Assembly (NCBI RefSeq): GCF_022682495.2
Contig: NC_071392.1
Coordinates: forward strand, 51,609,459 to 51,673,458
Source: Desmodus rotundus
Taxonomy: Eukaryota; Chordata; Mammalia; Chiroptera; Phyllostomidae
Direction: 5' to 3'
DNA length: 64,000 nt
Shown here piece by piece: positions 36,510 to 47,365 of this stretch (the first letter of the stretch is position 1; every line of letters starts with the position of its first letter). A model generated the notes under the pieces. It saw nothing but the letters and a program-made list of their open reading frames with translations, was not told where the DNA came from and ran no database searches. A program made the translations under genes and the position numbers.

Positions 36510-36705
36510 GCTTGCATGGTGATAATAACCACCATGACTCAGTGAGCACCTACTGTCTGCCGAGCACTGTGTGACAGATGTTATTTATGTCATGTCTAAT
36601 TCTCACAACCACTTATAAAGGCAGGTATTATCAACTCCAAGCTTTTCTGGCTTGGGAAGGTGAAGTAACCTTTTCAAGAAGAATCTACCCATTTTAACAC
36701 TACAA
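36510..36705 (-). mobile_element. MIR SINE fragment
   Basis: AGTGAGCACCTACTGTCTGC, CGAGCACTGTGTGACAG, TAATTCTCACAACCACTTAT and GGTATTATCAACTCCAAGC follow antisense MIR. Confidence 0.7.
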
Positions 36706-36711
36706 CAGTAA

Positions 36712-36880
36712 GACATTGGTCAAGTTATTTATGTCCCGAAGCCCCATTTTTTCAATCTATAGAATGAGAAGCACACTGCCTGCCCTTCCAAGGGCTGCTG
36801 TGAGAGTGAAGGGAACTAATGCAGGGAAGATGTGCAGCACAATGGCCCCTACTTACTCCGTGAGCAATAAACATCAACTA
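36712..36880 (+). mobile_element. MIR SINE fragment
   Basis: TTGGTCAAGTTATTTATGTC, CCATTTTTTCAATCTATAGA, GGGCTGCTGTGAGAGTGAAG and TGAGCAATAAACATC follow the sense MIR core. It lies head-to-head with the MIR just upstream. Confidence 0.65.
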
Positions 36881-37046
36881 ATGAGCTATCGACTAAACTT
36901 TTATGCCCACGAAATGAACAAACAGAATAAAAACAGAAAAAAAGAAATTCCCAGAGTTCTTGCCTTTTTAAAAAACATCTGTATTTAAAATATTCTAACA
37001 CTTATCTCTGAGGACACTATGTATTGAAATGTTCAAAGCTTTTCTA

Positions 37047-37204
37047 AAAATTTAATCATTATTGTATTTTTATTCCATTACCATTTAGTCCCCTTATACT
37101 TCTCTCCCCACAGCAATCACCACACTGCTGTCCACGTTCATGAGTCCTTTTTCCGCTTTGCTCAATCCCCCCACCCTCTAACCTCCTTTTGTTTGTTTGT
37201 TTCT
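37047..37204 (-). mobile_element. L1 3' UTR fragment
   Basis: TTTTTATTCCATTACCATTT, CTCCCCACAGCAATCACC, TGTCCACGTTCATGAGTCC and a C/T-rich stretch resemble the antisense L1 3' UTR seen at 16610-16760. Confidence 0.5.
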
Positions 37205-37829
37205 CGTAGGCAAGAGGACAGCAGGAAAGAAGATAGAGATAATAAAACAATTATCTTTATCTAGTGTTATCAGTCTTCTCTATTACTTTATTCTTGATTT
37301 TTTCAGTACCATTACCATTCTGCCGATACCTATTCTGTCCATACTCTGAGCAATCTGAACTATGTATTTATTTATTCTTCTAAGACAAAGTTACTAAAAC
37401 CTTACCACCAACATCTGACTTCAAGTACAAAATATCCTAGATTTAAATACTATAGCCATATTAGCCAGGTGTGCAGATACGTCTTTCTTCGTTTTAGAAA
37501 TATAGTAATGTGCAAATAATTTATCTCAGCTTCACTTCATTATAATTACCCTATTTATATTCCCTATTCATCATCCAAATGAGTAAGTAAAATTGTCAGC
37601 TGACTTGTAAGACAGCAAAATTTTTTTTGCTGTACAACTGTTTCCTATTTCTCTCAGTTCTAAATAATATAAAAATAGCTTCTACTATACTTGTTTAATT
37701 CACAAAAGTCAGTCAGTTTTCATCCTTTCTATCTGAATACCTTTTGCATTACGTTATAAAACTAAGTTGTAGAAGTAAATGGTATGTCATCCTCGGCATA
37801 CTTCTGAACAGTTCTTTCCCAGAGTCACT
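37205..37829. other. Intron, nothing else recognised
   Basis: No exon or repeat recognised. Confidence 0.5.
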
Positions 37830-38470
37830 GATTCATTCAACACAGTATTATTTAGCACCTACTATGTGCCAGGCATTGTGCCAGGTCCCTAAGATACAAA
37901 CACTGAGGAAAACCAGACCAAATGTGTACTCTGAGGGAGGCTATAGTTTTGTGGAAAAGACAGAAATGCAATGAATAACCACACAATCACTGCAACTGAA
38001 ACAAGTGCAACGAAGAGGAGTGTTCTACATGCCCATAATGGGAGAATGGGACCTAGTTAGAGAGGTCCAGAGGGCACTCCCAGGAAAGCAATACTTGAGC
38101 TGAGGTGTGATTAAGGATGATTATGGGCCAATGAAGTAAAGAGGCAAGGGCATGCTAGACAGAGAGGAAGAAGGAGCACGGAAACATAAAAGACCAGTAC
38201 GGCTGCAGCAGAGAAGAAGGAGAAGCTTGGCTGATGTGTGAGGGCTGACACAGATCCCTGTGGTCATGTTCAAGAGTCTCCTTTTTACCCTAAGAACAAC
38301 AGGAAGAGGCTGAAGAGTGGCGAGATGATCTGATTTGTATCTAGACTGCACTAGGGAGACTAGATTACAGTAATTCACAGGGGAAAGAGATAAACCAGTT
38401 AGGAGGCTGCTGCAGTGATCCAGAAAAAAGACCATGGCAGTTTGGAGCAGACCAGCAATGATGAAAATTA
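37830..38470 (-). mobile_element. L2 LINE fragment
   Basis: CACCTACTATGTGCCAGGCA, GCAATACTTGAGCTGAGGTG, GCAAGGGCATGCTAGACAG, GATGATCTGATTTGTATC and CAGTTAGGAGGCTGCTGCAG follow antisense L2 over about 640 bp. Confidence 0.75.
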
Positions 38471-38564
38471 ACATTCAGAAGATACATGTCGACAGGGCCA
38501 GACGTCAGTACTGTGCTATGAACGGTGCGTGCATTAACTTTTGGAATTCTTACCAATGACGCAT

Positions 38565-38680
38565 GAGATGGGTATTCTTTTCTATTCTTTTTTACATTTT
38601 ATAGATAAGAATATTGAGTCAGGTAGAAATTTGTCCAAAATTCAGGTGGTAAACAGAACCAAAACTCAAAGCAATAGTCA
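38565..38680 (-). mobile_element. MIR-like fragment
   Basis: TTACATTTTATAGATAAGAA, TTGAGTCAGGTAG and GGTGGTAAACAGAACC resemble antisense MIR. Confidence 0.45.
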
Positions 38681-38879
38681 AAGCCAACTACAAAATTGTT
38701 GTGTAAAAATTAGACATGTAGTTAGAAAAAAGGGTCTCTATAAAGAAGTTTTAAAACTTAAAAGCTTCTTGACCTATTTCACCAAGTTCCCAAGTGATAA
38801 GGCCTGAGGTACACAGTCTTAGGTTTCCCCGAAACAAAATGGATTCTCCTTTGATGTGTTATACTTCTGGAAGGCATAC

Positions 38880-38946
38880 CTATTTCAACATATCGACTTG
38901 GCAAGTCCCTCATATCACTGGCATGCCGTTCCTTCACTGAGCATAT
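38880..38946 (-). CDS. VPS41: VPS41 coding exon (ICSVKERHAS...RYVEI)
   Basis: This small 67-nt exon encodes 22 residues, from ICSVKERHASDM to SRYVEI, plus the first base of a split valine codon. The minus-strand acceptor is tttattttctag (AG complement at 38947-38948) and the donor is ATAG|GTATGC (GT complement at 38878-38879). The leftover G joins TG at the start of the next exon to give Val. It is too short to show as an open frame and was found by matching the expected VPS41 peptide between the flanking exons. The intron before it, about 10.5 kb, contains the ERV provirus and the solo LTR. Confidence 0.95.
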
Positions 38947-39456
38947 CTAGAAAATAAATTCATAGGTTATTTCATTCATTTGATGAATAACTCTTCATAA
39001 CATTTTTTTCCATGTATGACACTTTCATTAAATTAGCCATGTAACACTGAAGATGGAATGCACACAATCTACCCACTAACTTAAATGACAAAAATTAATT
39101 TCACTAACATACATATAGCTATTGTTATTTATATTCTTCAACATTATTCTTTGATAAAGTCTTATTCAAAGGCAAAGAAAGGAAGGAAATTACAATATAG
39201 TTTTAACATGTTTCCAATGATCTGTTCTCTGCAACTCTACTTAAGGTCTACTTCTATTATCGCACAACTAAAGCTCTGGCAGAAGTACATATCCAAATAC
39301 CCAATAGCTAATCTGGGCAACATTCATATTAGGTCTTGTGTTCCTAATTACATATTAGTAATTTATTTTACTGTTGCTAAATAATACTTTGCACAAGTGG
39401 CACATGTGCTTTTTCTTTTGAGTATATTAAAATCAATGTGCTACATAATTTTAAAT
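38947..39456. other. Intron, nothing else recognised
   Basis: AT-rich intron up to the hAT fossil. Confidence 0.5.
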
Positions 39457-39687
39457 CAGGGGTTGGTAAGCTACAGCCTGGCCCAGGCCTGCTTTTTTTC
39501 AGGTCTGCAAGCTAAGAGTAGATTTTACACTTTTAAGGGTTTAGAAGGAAAGAAGGAAGGAAAAGGGGAGGCACAGAGGGACGAAGGAAAGGAGGGAGGG
39601 TGGGAAATACTCAGCAGAAACAGAATGTAACCCATAAAATCTAAAATATTTAATGCTAGCCTTTTACAGAAAGTCTGCCAATCCCTA
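39457..39687 (+). mobile_element. hAT-type nonautonomous element with perfect 8-bp duplication
   Basis: Left end CAGGGGTTGGTAAGCTACAG and right end TTTACAGAAAGTCTGCCAAT plus CCCTA are the inverted termini of a Charlie-type element. The 8-bp target duplication TTTTAAAT at 39449-39456 and 39688-39695 is exact. The centre has been replaced by a purine tract (GAAGGAAAGAAGGAAGG-like, 39546-39603). Confidence 0.88.
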
Positions 39688-39974
39688 TTTTAAATTATAC
39701 ATATACAGTTTGGATATATATATGTGTGAATTTATCTATTACACACACAACACACAACACATGGTTGTTTTAGGGTTGTAAGACTATAGATATTTCCTAT
39801 TTTCTCTGCCATACTTTCTAAGGTAAATAAGACACCAACAATTTTAAGTTTAGCCATGGAGGTAAAAACAATCTAAAGTTAAATACTGATTATACTCACT
39901 TTCATAAGGGATCAGGTTTTTTCCTTTTTCTTTAGATAGCATTTTTCTTTTATAGCTGCTACCCTAAGTATAGC

Positions 39975-40673
39975 TGTTACCGAGCAAGAGGGTGGGGGTG
40001 GTTAACGATAAATTATTACAGAAAGGATTCCGCCTTTCTGTCTCTGGAGGTTCCTTCCCCCCACGCCCACCTGCTAGGTTCGCAATGCCCGCCGCCAGAG
40101 GAAAGACGTCTCTCAATGCCAGAGACTGGTGAAAAGGAAAGGAATTGTTTATTCAAAAGTTACACAAACTTAGAATAATGACCTAATGTCTTCAGTAAGA
40201 TACTAAAGTCCTCTAGAATACCCACAGATGCACAGTCCTTCCCTCTCCCTGTGCCCAGTCCGGGGTACCGTGTCTCAGGAAAAGAAGTAGAAGTCCGTGA
40301 TTCAGGCTCCCAGCATCATCAGCTGTGTGGCTGCTGCGATCTCCAGTTAATCCAAAACCATGTGGCACCTTCTCATGGCTCACCAGCAAGAGTCCTTTCT
40401 CCCCTTTCTCTATGGCTGCAAAGTCTCTCCTGCTGCCTAAGCCGCGTGGCAAGCAGCAGCACTCCAAAACCTCGTGGTCCTCTTTACTCTCCTTCAGAAC
40501 CGCGTGGTCCTTTTCCCCACTTCAGAACCACATGGACCTCTATCTATCTACTTGCTTCAGAGCCTCGTGGTTCACTCCTTCCTTCAGAGCCACATGGTCT
40601 CTCCTTCCCTTCAGAGCCACATGGTCTCTCTTCTCCCTTCAGAGCCACATGGTCTCTCCTCCCCCAGGTTTAA
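39975..40673 (-). repeat. 3' LTR of the provirus, lacking most of U3
   Basis: Homologous to the 5' LTR from its U5 end up to GGTTTA near 40673, where similarity stops. The 5' part of U3 and any polypurine tract are absent or replaced. It has fewer array units than the 5' LTR. Confidence 0.8.
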
Positions 40674-41539
40674 AACTTTCACAACCTTTCTACATATTTT
40701 TGCCCATCCAGATTTAACCACAATTCCCTTTTAATCCCTGCTCCTTTCCCACATTGGGAAGGACTGTACTTAAACTCAGTAGTTAAACTCAGTATCCAGC
40801 AGCCAAAAGTCCCTAGATTCGCAGGGACATCCTGCAGCTTTCTGAAGATTAGACCTTGCAAACACCCTATAAATCACATGGTCACCCTTGGACCCCAGTC
40901 CATGACCTTCAGAACCAGAGCTACTCCTATCAGAGCCAGTTGCACAGAGAACCTGACTGGTGCAGTGCCCACACAGCAGCAACACACAGCCCGTAATCTG
41001 AAGACAACCCTTAGCCCACCACCTTGTCCAGTTCCAAGGTGGCAGAACTCTCAGGTGACTCATCATCCAAGATGGAGATGCACAAGGTTGACCCGTCCTC
41101 CACGGTGGGGCACTCACGTGGCTCATCCTCCATTTTACCCAAAATGGTGACGCACCCACATGACTTGGTATCCAATCCCCAGCACTCATGCAGGCTCGGC
41201 TTACAGAGCATAGGGGCTTGCTTCCTCCCCACACCTGAGTACAAGTTCCCTTAGTGCCACCTGGGCTCACTGAACCTGTAAGTGAGCAGCCAGGGGCAGC
41301 CTGGAAGCAACATAGTAACTGGGAGCAGCACACCAACCAAACCATCACCCACAACTCCATTATCCCGAAGCAGTGCTCAGAAACAAGTCACTTCCCTGCT
41401 CCGTTTCATTTCCTTTTCACCTTTCCGGGCGTGATTAGGCGGCCGATGCCCTCAGGAGCATCGGGCTCTCAGAGACGGGGAAAACTCCGAAGTCTCACTC
41501 TCCCACACCTGAGGGGGTCGGTCTGCCACGGGCAATTAC

Positions 41540-41557
41540 GTCCCATCTGGGTCGCCA
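41540..41557 (-). promoter_or_regulatory. Retroviral primer-binding site, tRNA-Arg type
   Basis: Minus strand TGGCGACCCAGATGGGAC, five bases after the 5' LTR end. It is complementary to the 3' end of a mammalian tRNA-Arg(CCG) as I remember that tRNA. This fixes the orientation and the 5' LTR boundary. Confidence 0.8.
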
Positions 41558-41562
41558 AAAAC

Positions 41563-42891
41563 TGTTACAGAGCATAAGCAGGGGGTGGTTCCTTCACGAT
41601 AAATTATTACAGAAAGGATTCCGCCTTTCTGTCTCTGGAGGTTCCTTCCCCCCACGCCCACCTGCTAGGTTCGCAATGCCCGCCGCCAGAGGAAAGACGT
41701 CTCTCAATGCCAGAGACTGGTGAAAAGGAAAGGAATTGTTTATTCAAAAGTTACACAAACTTAGAATAATGACCTAATGTCTTCAGTAAGATACTAAAGT
41801 CCTCTAGAATACCCACAGATGCACAGTCCTTCCCTCTCCCTGTGCCCAGTCCGGGGTACCGTGTCTCAGGAAAAGAAGTAGAAGTCCGTGATTCAGGCTC
41901 CCAGCACCATCAGCTGTGTGGCTGCTGCGATCTCCAGTTAATCCAAAGCTATGTGGCACCTTCTCATGGCCCAGCAGCAAGAGTCCTTTCTCCCCTTTCT
42001 CTATGGCTGCAAAGTCTCTCCTGCTGCCTAAGCCGCGTGGCAAGAAGAAGCACTCCAAAACCTCGTGGTCCTCTTTACTCTCCTTCAGAACCGCGTGGTC
42101 CTTTTCCCCACTTCAGAACCACATGGACCTCTATCTATCTACTTGCTTCAGAGCCTCGTGGTTCACTCCTTCCTTCAGAGCTGCATGGTCTCTTCTTTCT
42201 CCCCCATAACCTTGTGGTCCTCCCTACTCTTCGAAGCCGCGTGGTCTCTCTCTTACTTCAGAGCCGCATGGTCTCTTCTTCCCTTCAGAGCCGCATGGTC
42301 TCTTCTTCCCTTCAGAGCCACATGGTCTCTCTTCTCCCTTCAGAGCCACATGGTCTCTCTTTACCTATGGCTGCCGGGCCTAGGTTTAAATCCCAGTTCC
42401 CATCTTCCTTTGCAGCCCATTTCCGACTCCTCCTACAGTCAGCTACACCTGCCAGCATCCCTGTATTCTTCCAGCTTTACTGGGCTGCCATAGTAAGTCT
42501 GGGCAGGTGTGGCCCCATGGCTTGGAGCCAATCATCTCCAAGCTCTCACGCAGGCCCTGTAACCAGGGGGAGTTGCTTCCCAGTCCCATCTTGGGTGGAA
42601 GCCACTCCCATCTCCCTGGCTCAAAGCAGGGCCACAGCTATTTAACATATCCATGAAACCAGTTAAAGGTTATAGATATGTTAAATGACTGCCAGGGGTT
42701 AGCTACAAAGCTGTTGCTACCCAAAACAGCTCTGAATGGCCCTGTTCCATGTGTCCCATCCCCCTTGGCTCAGGCCTGTGGGGGTGAAGACATCCTACAT
42801 ACATTTTTCTAATATTTCCTGGACACCCTGAGTCCTGGACCCCATTACAAATCCCTTCTTGGGGCCCTCCTCTTGGCTGCACCCTGCTTCA
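41563..42891 (-). repeat. 5' LTR of the provirus (with tandem array)
   Basis: Minus strand: begins TGAAGCAGGGTGCAGCC and ends CTGTAACA. The AATAAA signal lies in GAATAAACAATTCC (about 41745). U3 contains a degenerate tandem array (about 42060-42360) of roughly 20-30 bp units built on GACCATGTGGCTCTGAAG. The U3 start is shared with the solo LTR at 46196-47236. Confidence 0.88.
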
Positions 42892-42895
42892 TAGC

Positions 42896-43019
42896 TACAA
42901 TATAGAAAATTCTAAAATATAGAAAACCCAAAAGGAAAAAAACAAATACTATTCATTGTTCCATCACAAAGTGAACACCATTAACCTTTTTTTAAGAAAC
43001 ATATTTGATAAACCTAACA
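42896..43019. other. Intron spacer, nothing recognised
   Basis: A-rich intronic sequence after the provirus. Confidence 0.5.
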
Positions 43020-43262
43020 ATTTACTACAAATAATAACATATTATTTAAATATTCTTCCACAGTTCTTTAATGTCTTTATAGCAGCATTTCATACATGAG
43101 TGTACTATAATTAACTCAACCAGTCCAATTTTAAGACAGTTTTTGTTTCTATCTATAATGCAAGCAATAGTACAATCAACATGGTTGGACATGAAACTTT
43201 TGGACTTTTGATTCCTTTGGATAAACTCCTACAAGTAAAACTGACAGATCAATGGGTATGTA
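43020..43262 (-). mobile_element. Old L1 3' region
   Basis: TAATGCAAGCAATAGTACAA, GATTCCTTTGGATAAACTCC and AAACTGACAGATCAATGGG resemble the antisense 3' region of old L1 families. Confidence 0.5.
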
Positions 43263-43269
43263 CCAGCAT

Positions 43270-43652
43270 TGGGAACCGCCCTTCCTGGTTTCAGAGGCTG
43301 TAAACCCCCATGGCTAAGGCTGAGTCAGAGACCTTGGGACCCTAAGCCACGAAGGAGACAAAGCTTATCTCCCTGGCAGGAGCGTTGCCTCTGCCCACTT
43401 TATTTCACCCTGCTTGGCCCCCAGTGCATGACCAGTTAGCCAATGACGGGTAAGATTCCTCAAGGGAAGGACGACCTGAGACAGGCATGGTCATGAAGAG
43501 GCCCTCAGGGGAGGACTTGGGGGGCTATAAAAAAGGGGGTGATGGACCCTCGCCCCTCAGCTTTGACATAGCCTGAGTCCTCATTCTGTCTGCAAGAAGT
43601 CTCCTAATCTCTTGGCTGCCTTACTTCTCCTGCCTGACTTAAACCTGTAACA
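43270..43652 (+). repeat. Candidate LTR with TATA box
   Basis: Starts TGGGAACCGCCCTTCC, has TATAAAAAAG at 43526-43535, and ends CCTGTAACA, so it has TG...CA ends of about 380 bp. No matching target duplication was found, so the limits are uncertain. Confidence 0.5.
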
Positions 43653-43869
43653 ATGCCAGAGGTGGGTGTGGCCCAGTGCTGGAAAGGGCAAATTCCCCTG
43701 GTTGATCAGGCATAAGAAAGAATGCATAAACTCCTTTGAAGCCTGCTTTGCTAATACCCTCAATTTAAATGATAAGGGTCCAAGCCTGAAATGAGCTAGT
43801 TTCCCCAAAGTTTTATGGCCCTTTAGGTATCTGACCATGACTCTAAATAAGCCCTCATAGTTCTCTGAA

Positions 43870-44100
43870 TGTTATCTATTGTTTGATCATTACTTTACTG
43901 CCTGACAGTGATGGAGCTCTAGGTATACACGCCCTGTATTCCTATACAAATTAAGCCCAATAAAAACACATTGAGGAAAAGGCTTCTGGCCCTTCTCCTT
44001 TGAGAGATCAGGCCACTTTTCCTCCCCAAGCAGATCATGTCTTGGTAGACTTATTTTCATCTGTGGAGGATGGGGGGCTCTGTGGGCCAAGCTCCCACAC
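43870..44100 (+). repeat. LTR-like 3' segment (polyA signal and U5-like)
   Basis: CCCAATAAAAACACATTGAG is followed by GGAAAAGGCTTCTGGCCC and a segment ending GGCCAAGCTCCCACAC, similar in layout to R-U5 of ERV1 LTRs. It may belong with the candidate LTR at 43270. Confidence 0.35.
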
Positions 44101-44570
44101 ACACAAGGTTTTCTTTGGTTTGTTTACACACACATCCAAACTGCTATCCAGAAGCACAGTGAGTGTGTGAGAGCCCTCACTTTCTCTAACACAGGACTGA
44201 ACACATGCCTGTGGAGGTATACGCATTTACTTAGAAGTGACCAGCTATTTTCTTCCTTGATTGGTTTTTTTCATTTGTTTCCTGTCCATCTCAGACAATT
44301 TCCTTTCTACTTCCCCAGTGTTCACAATTTCCTTCTCCTTTTGCTAGACTTTTGATATTGTTATTCACTCTTCTGTCTACAATGCTAAATGAACAACTGT
44401 TTTACTAATGAAAGTACATGAGGAGAATGTTTCAAAGGGTTTGAAATATAATAATATAAAGTATGAATATATGTCTGTATATATGGAAAAGAACATACAG
44501 GTTATGATTATTACAATAGTTTTATTAACTCAAAAGAATGTTACAAGGCAACTGTAAACCTACTTTTGCC

Positions 44571-44585
44571 CACCCCTGTGTGGGT

Positions 44586-44627
<42 letters not shown>

Positions 44628-44628
44628 T
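44571..44628. repeat. (TG)n microsatellite
   Basis: About 20 TG units after a GTGGGTGGG lead-in, no interruptions in the main run. Confidence 0.95.
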
Positions 44629-44639
44629 ATTAACTAGCA

Positions 44640-45399
44640 CTCTGAGCAACTCTGGACACCATTCCTAAATTAATGGCTTTATGAAACAGACATAGCTCTT
44701 TTCTTAGGAAGATTATGGTACAGTGGGGGAGACACACACTTAAACAAGGCATTTTCCTCAAGTGTGATGGGGAAGTGCAGGCTGGGGAGAAAGGCTTCCT
44801 GGAAGAAGTGAGCTAATGCCAGGCTGAACTGTGTCTCCATGGCCATGCTACAACTTCAGCGAAGACAAGGACACATGGCACCACTGGCAGCAAGGCCATG
44901 GCTCTATTCTACCCTCCTCAGCTCTGTGGTCTGAGCTTTTATCCCAGCCCCTGTCTCACAGATGAGTGGCAGCTGGTTCAGGTGTGTGAATAGCAAAGTG
45001 CTTCCCAAAGCTCATGTTCTGCATAAGAGCAGATCAATGATTTCAAGAGTCCTTTTTACCTTGACAGATAGTTTCTCGCCCACAGACACTAATTTGCTTC
45101 ATCCAACTCTCTCCTCCAGTTCTCCACTTACAAGTTTAATAGCCATCTCAAGTGGAAACATATAAAAACAACTCCTGACTTTTCCCCTCTAAGCATTCTT
45201 CATTAAAAGTCTTCCCATTTCAGTAAAAGGTAGCTTCATTTTCTAGTTCCTCAGGTAGAACAAAGATACCATTAACTTCTTTTTTTTGCATGCCACATCC
45301 AACTATGAATGAATGCTGTGAGGTCTACTCTCAATGTATATTCAGAATCCAGTCATCCCTTGCCTGTTCCACCAGCTGATCCAAGACAACACGTTACAC
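44640..45399. other. Intron, nothing else recognised
   Basis: No exon or repeat recognised. Confidence 0.5.
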
Positions 45400-46046
45400 T
45401 GAGGTGACTGGAGTAGCCTCCTAATCAGTCTCCTCTCTACCCTGAACCTTTGCTATTTAACTCCCACACAGTGACCAGAGTGAGCATTTTAAAATCCAAG
45501 TTGGATCATTTAACTAATTCCTCTGCTGGCTTCCCACCCACTCTGAAGCCCCCACATGATCCACCACAACACCCACATACATCAGTCTCTACTGTCACCT
45601 TCTATCCCTCTCCTCCGACCTGCTCCACCTACTCTGGTGATGATGGTTTCCTCCAGTTCCAGAAAGAAACACCAAATTCTTGCCTTGAGGAATCTGCCCT
45701 CAAAGCTGCTCCCTCTGCTGAACCCCTCCACCACAGTTGCAGCCGCAGGGCTTCCTCCTTCCAGATCTGTGCCAGGATGACACATGAGTTAGGAGAGATG
45801 TCTTCCCTGAACCACCATATAGTAAATGGCACCCACCTCCATCCCTTTCCCCACTTTCCTATTTTACTGCACTTTCGCCACCAACATGGCATGTTGACTT
45901 ACTTGTCCATTTCTACTCACTAGAATGAGTATAAATTTGCCCAGGGAGGGAATTCACCTATGTATGTATGTATATATGTATCTGCCACACCAGAACATTG
46001 CCCAGTGTGACGCACATGAATGAATGAATGAATGAATGAATGAAAA
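45400..46046 (+). mobile_element. L2 LINE 3' end with (TGAA)n tail
   Basis: TGACTGGAGTAGCCTCCTAA, CAGTGACCAGAGTGAGCATT and CTCTGCTGGCTTCCCACCC begin it. It ends in (TGAA)n at 46018-46046, the usual L2 tail. The 157-codon frame here is a by-product. Confidence 0.7.
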
Positions 46047-46120
46047 AAAACAGTTAGCTCTAATTACACACTTTTCTACACTGTGGCAGTTATTTCTCCC
46101 CAATAAGATTGCTCTCTCTG

Positions 46121-47365
46121 CCCTGGCTGGTGTGGCTCAGCGGATAGATAAACAGCCTGTGAACCATAGGATCACTGGTTGATTCCCAGTCAGGGTGTAA
46201 CAGGGTACAGCCAAGGGGGCGCCCCAAATAGGGATTTGTAATGGGGTCAGAACTCAGGGTGTCCAGGAAATATTAGAAAAAATATATATAGGATGTCCTC
46301 ACCCCCACAAGTCTGAGCTGGGGGATAGGACACACAGAGCAGGGCCATTGCGAGCTGTTTTGCATAGCAACAGCTTTGCAGCTAATCTCTGGCATGGTCA
46401 TTTCACATATCTATAACCTTTAACTGATTTCATGGATATGTTAAATAGTTGTGGCCATGCTCTGAGCCAGGGTGATGGGAGTGACTTCCACCTAAGATGT
46501 AACTGGGAGGCAACTCCCCCTGGTTATAGCACCTGTGAGAGAGCTTGGAGGTGATTGGCTCCACGCCATGGGGTCACACCTGCCTGGACTTACTATGGCA
46601 ACCCAGAAAGCTGGAAGAACACGGGAATGCTGGCAGGTGTAATTGATTGTGGGAGGAGTTGGAAATGGGGCTGCAGAGGAAGACTGGTGCTGGGATTTAA
46701 ACCCAGGAGCGGCAGCCATGCCTGGTTGGGACACCATGGCTTTGGGTTGCTCCCTTTTGCCATGTGGCTTAGGAAGCAGGAGAGACTTTGCCTGAAAGAA
46801 AAGGGGTGAAAGCACTGTTGCTGGTGGGCTGTGAGAAGGTGCCACATGGTTTTGGATTAACTGGAGATTGCAGTGGTGACAAAGAAGATGGTGCCAGAAA
46901 CCTGAGCCACTGATTTCTACTTCTTTGCCTGAGATATGGTACCCTGGACAGGGCAGAGGGAGAAGGAAGGGCTGTGTCCATCTGTGGATATTCTAAAGGA
47001 CTTTAGTATTTTAATAAAGACATTAAGTCATTACTCTAAGTCTGTGTAACTTTTTAAATAAATAATTCCTTTCCTTTTCACCAATCTCTGGCATTGAGAG
47101 ACAGTCTTTCCCCTGGCGGCGGGCAAGGTGAACCTAGTATGGGGTGGGAGACCCCTGGAGCAAAAGGGGGAAAGCGGGGGTCCTTTCAGTAATAGTAGAT
47201 CATTCACCCTCCCCCACCCCATCCTGTTCTGTAACAAGGGCACACGCCTGGGTTGCAGGCCAGGTCCCCAGTAGGGGGCGCATGAGAGGCAGCCACACAT
47301 TGATGTTTCTCTCTCTCCCTCCGTTCCCCTCACTCTAAAAATAAATAAATGAAGTCTTTTAAAAA
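46121..47365 (+). mobile_element. Ves SINE interrupted by a solo LTR
   Basis: Head 46121-46195 (CCCTGGCTGGTGTGGCTCAG ... CCCAGTCAGGG) and remainder 47237-47365 (CACACGCCTGGGTTGCAGG, CCCCAGTAGGGGGCG, TGATGTTTCTCTCTC and an A-rich tail). Its own target duplication is AAGATTGCTCT(C/G)TCTG at 46105-46120 and 47366-47381. Confidence 0.93.
46196..47236 (+). mobile_element. Solo ERV1-like LTR inside the Ves SINE
   Basis: 1041 bp, TGTAACAGGG ... CTGTAACA, flanked by a 4-bp AGGG duplication (46192-46195, 47237-47240). Same family as the provirus at 39975-42891, in opposite orientation (antisense to VPS41), but without the tandem array. AATAAA sits at about 47005-47010. Confidence 0.92.

Larger units (their letters stand above)
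39975..42891 (-). mobile_element. ERV1-like short provirus, sense to VPS41
   Basis: 5' LTR 41563-42891, primer-binding site 41540-41557, a roughly 0.87-kb internal region, and a 3' LTR from about 40673 to 39975. A 4-bp duplication TAGC flanks it (39971-39974, 42892-42895), as in gammaretrovirus-like (ERV1) elements. No gag, pol or env motif is recognisable, so it is non-coding or internally deleted. The shared LTR part differs at few positions, suggesting a fairly recent insertion. Confidence 0.88.

Noticed and set aside
40776..41360. 194-codon minus-strand frame in the provirus interior
   Set aside because: No gag, pol or env motif is recognisable, composition is Cys/Trp/Gly-rich and the overlapping plus strand is also open; treated as non-coding.
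41842..42645. 267-codon plus-strand open frame
   Set aside because: It runs antisense through the LTR tandem array, giving repeated EPHGLS-like peptides; the frame is a by-product of a repeat whose unit avoids stops.
44571..44628. (TG)n tract as a possible regulatory Z-DNA element
   Set aside because: Ordinary microsatellite; nothing around it supports a function.
45450..45923. 157-codon frame, Pro/His-rich
   Set aside because: Lies within an L2 fragment and has no recognisable domain.
46121..46195. tRNA-like sequence
   Set aside because: It is the head of a Ves SINE, followed by a SINE body and tail; not a tRNA gene. The same applies to 22468 and 483-672.
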